Positions 63,480 to 64,000 of a stretch of DNA of 64,000 bases are shown here, piece after piece; the first letter of the stretch is position 1, and every line of letters begins with the position of its first letter. Made by a program: the position numbers and the translations under genes. Origin of the DNA: Pseudoglutamicibacter cumminsii (GTDB lineage Bacteria; Actinomycetota; Actinomycetes; Actinomycetales; Micrococcaceae); assembly GCF_016907775.1 (NCBI RefSeq), contig NZ_JAFBCO010000001.1:620001-684000 (forward strand). Direction: 5' to 3'. Under the pieces are notes generated by a model, which saw only the letters and a list, made by a program, of their open reading frames with translations, was not told where the DNA came from and ran no database searches.

Positions 63480-64000
63480 ATGAACAAAACGACAGCCAAC
63501 ACACCGCCCCGGGCGAAGCTGAAGTCTTCACCGGAGCCTCGCCGTGTCACTTTCGGGCCAGCCGATACATCGTTCGCGACCCGCTGGTGGGTCCTCCTCC
63601 TGGCACTCGCCGCAGTCATCGCGCTCGCAGGCGTCTCACTCATTGTGGGGGCGTCCCCGCTGTCACTCTCCGACCTCCTCAACGGAAACCAGTCGGCGCA
63701 GGAAGTCTTCTGGATCTCGCGTGTCCCGCGCACCGTTGCCGCGCTCCTCGCCGGCGCCGCCGTCGCGATTTCCGGGCTCATCATGCAGCAGCTGGCACGG
63801 AACCGCTTTGTTGAACCGAACATGGTCGGCTCGACCGAATCCGCGATGCTCGGCATCCTCGCCGTCACGATTTTTGTTCCGTCCATGCCGGTCATCGGCA
63901 AGATGGGTGTCGCCACGATCTTCTCTCTGGTCGGCACCGCGCTGTTCCTCGCGATCATCAACAACCTCCCAACCCGCGCAACGCTTTTGATCCCGCTGGT
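63480..64000 (+). CDS. FecCD-type siderophore permease (N-terminal part)
   Basis: The gene runs off the right edge after 173 codons. A basic cytoplasmic start is followed by hydrophobic helices and the FecCD signatures VFWISRVPRTVAALLAGAAV, AISGLIMQQLARNRFVEPNM and GSTESAMLG. It should form the membrane channel with the upstream lipoprotein. ATG 63480 has no strong ribosome site. Confidence 0.9.
   Translation, partial: MNKTTANTPPRAKLKSSPEPRRVTFGPADTSFATRWWVLLLALAAVIALAGVSLIVGASPLSLSDLLNGNQSAQEVFWISRVPRTVAALLAGAAVAISGLIMQQLARNRFVEPNMVGSTESAMLGILAVTIFVPSMPVIGKMGVATIFSLVGTALFLAIINNLPTRATLLIPL

Noticed and set aside
1-64000. CRISPR array, rRNA or tRNA genes
   Set aside because: No regularly spaced direct repeats of CRISPR type and no rRNA or tRNA signatures were seen on either strand.

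Overview
The window comes from a high-GC Gram-positive chromosome, most likely a member of the Micrococcales (Micrococcaceae-like). The basis is GC-rich codon use, AGGAGG-type ribosome sites with frequent GTG starts, a GTP-type PEP carboxykinase, a Cys-poor rpmB-rpmG-rpsN cluster, a CopD-CtaG fusion and a DtxR/IdeR-type iron box. Species cannot be named from sequence alone.

Region 1 (1-10,700, minus strand) is the replication and regulation module of a prophage or phage-derived element. In transcription order it holds a 47-residue basic protein, a sigma-70 region-4-like regulator, two small unknowns, a DUF2800 RecB-like nuclease, a DUF2815 protein, a phage-type DNA polymerase I, an antirepressor, a DUF4406-like protein, a primase/SF3 helicase and the start of a VRR-NUC nuclease. 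Most genes overlap by 4-14 nt or nearly abut. An Abi_2 (HEPN-like) gene with its own promoter sits on the opposite strand inside the module (4,163-5,107). No integrase, att site, terminase or structural gene is visible, so the element extends left.

Region 2 (10,830-21,300, plus strand) is a compact defence island read as one operon: an NBR1-Ig-like protein, a small excisionase-type HTH protein, type III restriction-modification Mod and Res, then a HamA (DUF1837)/HamB (helicase) pair of the Hachiman type. Four TGGGACT repeats precede it, and a second Abi-like HEPN gene follows.

Region 3 (21,600-27,400) is chromosomal metabolism and transport: an NRAMP-like transporter and a DUF1445 protein (compare Bacillus ycsG/ycsI), a LysR regulator, a metallo-beta-lactamase-fold hydrolase and an MHS-family transporter.

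Region 4 (27,460-40,400) contains a 2.18-kb direct repeat (27,626-29,806 and 38,213-40,393) flanking an 8.4-kb cargo. The repeat carries most of an AEC-family transporter gene and a whole MFS exporter gene. The cargo holds a DUF4143 ATPase behind twin palindromes, nrdI-nrdE-nrdF behind tandem NrdR boxes, pckG and a flavin reductase. The NrdF has Gln, Ser and Lys at three of the metal-ligand Glu positions. This is the QSK signature of metal-free class Ie ribonucleotide reductase, which uses a DOPA radical. The repeat arrangement is what single-crossover integration of a circle would leave. The metal-independent reductase on this apparently acquired cargo and the composite defence operon are the two most interesting items in the window.

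Region 5 (40,400-64,000) is core genome: a thioredoxin/NHL protein, the CopD-CtaG fusion, HU behind phased T-tracts, rpmB-rpmG-rpsN, thiBPQ under a TPP riboswitch, sdaA, and gcvP-gcvT-gcvH under a tandem glycine riboswitch. Then come an SGNH hydrolase, an RNase HI fusion, a MarR regulator, a CopC-like protein, a second metallo-beta-lactamase-fold hydrolase and a short-chain dehydrogenase. It ends in a siderophore uptake operon behind a DtxR/IdeR box, cut off by the window end.
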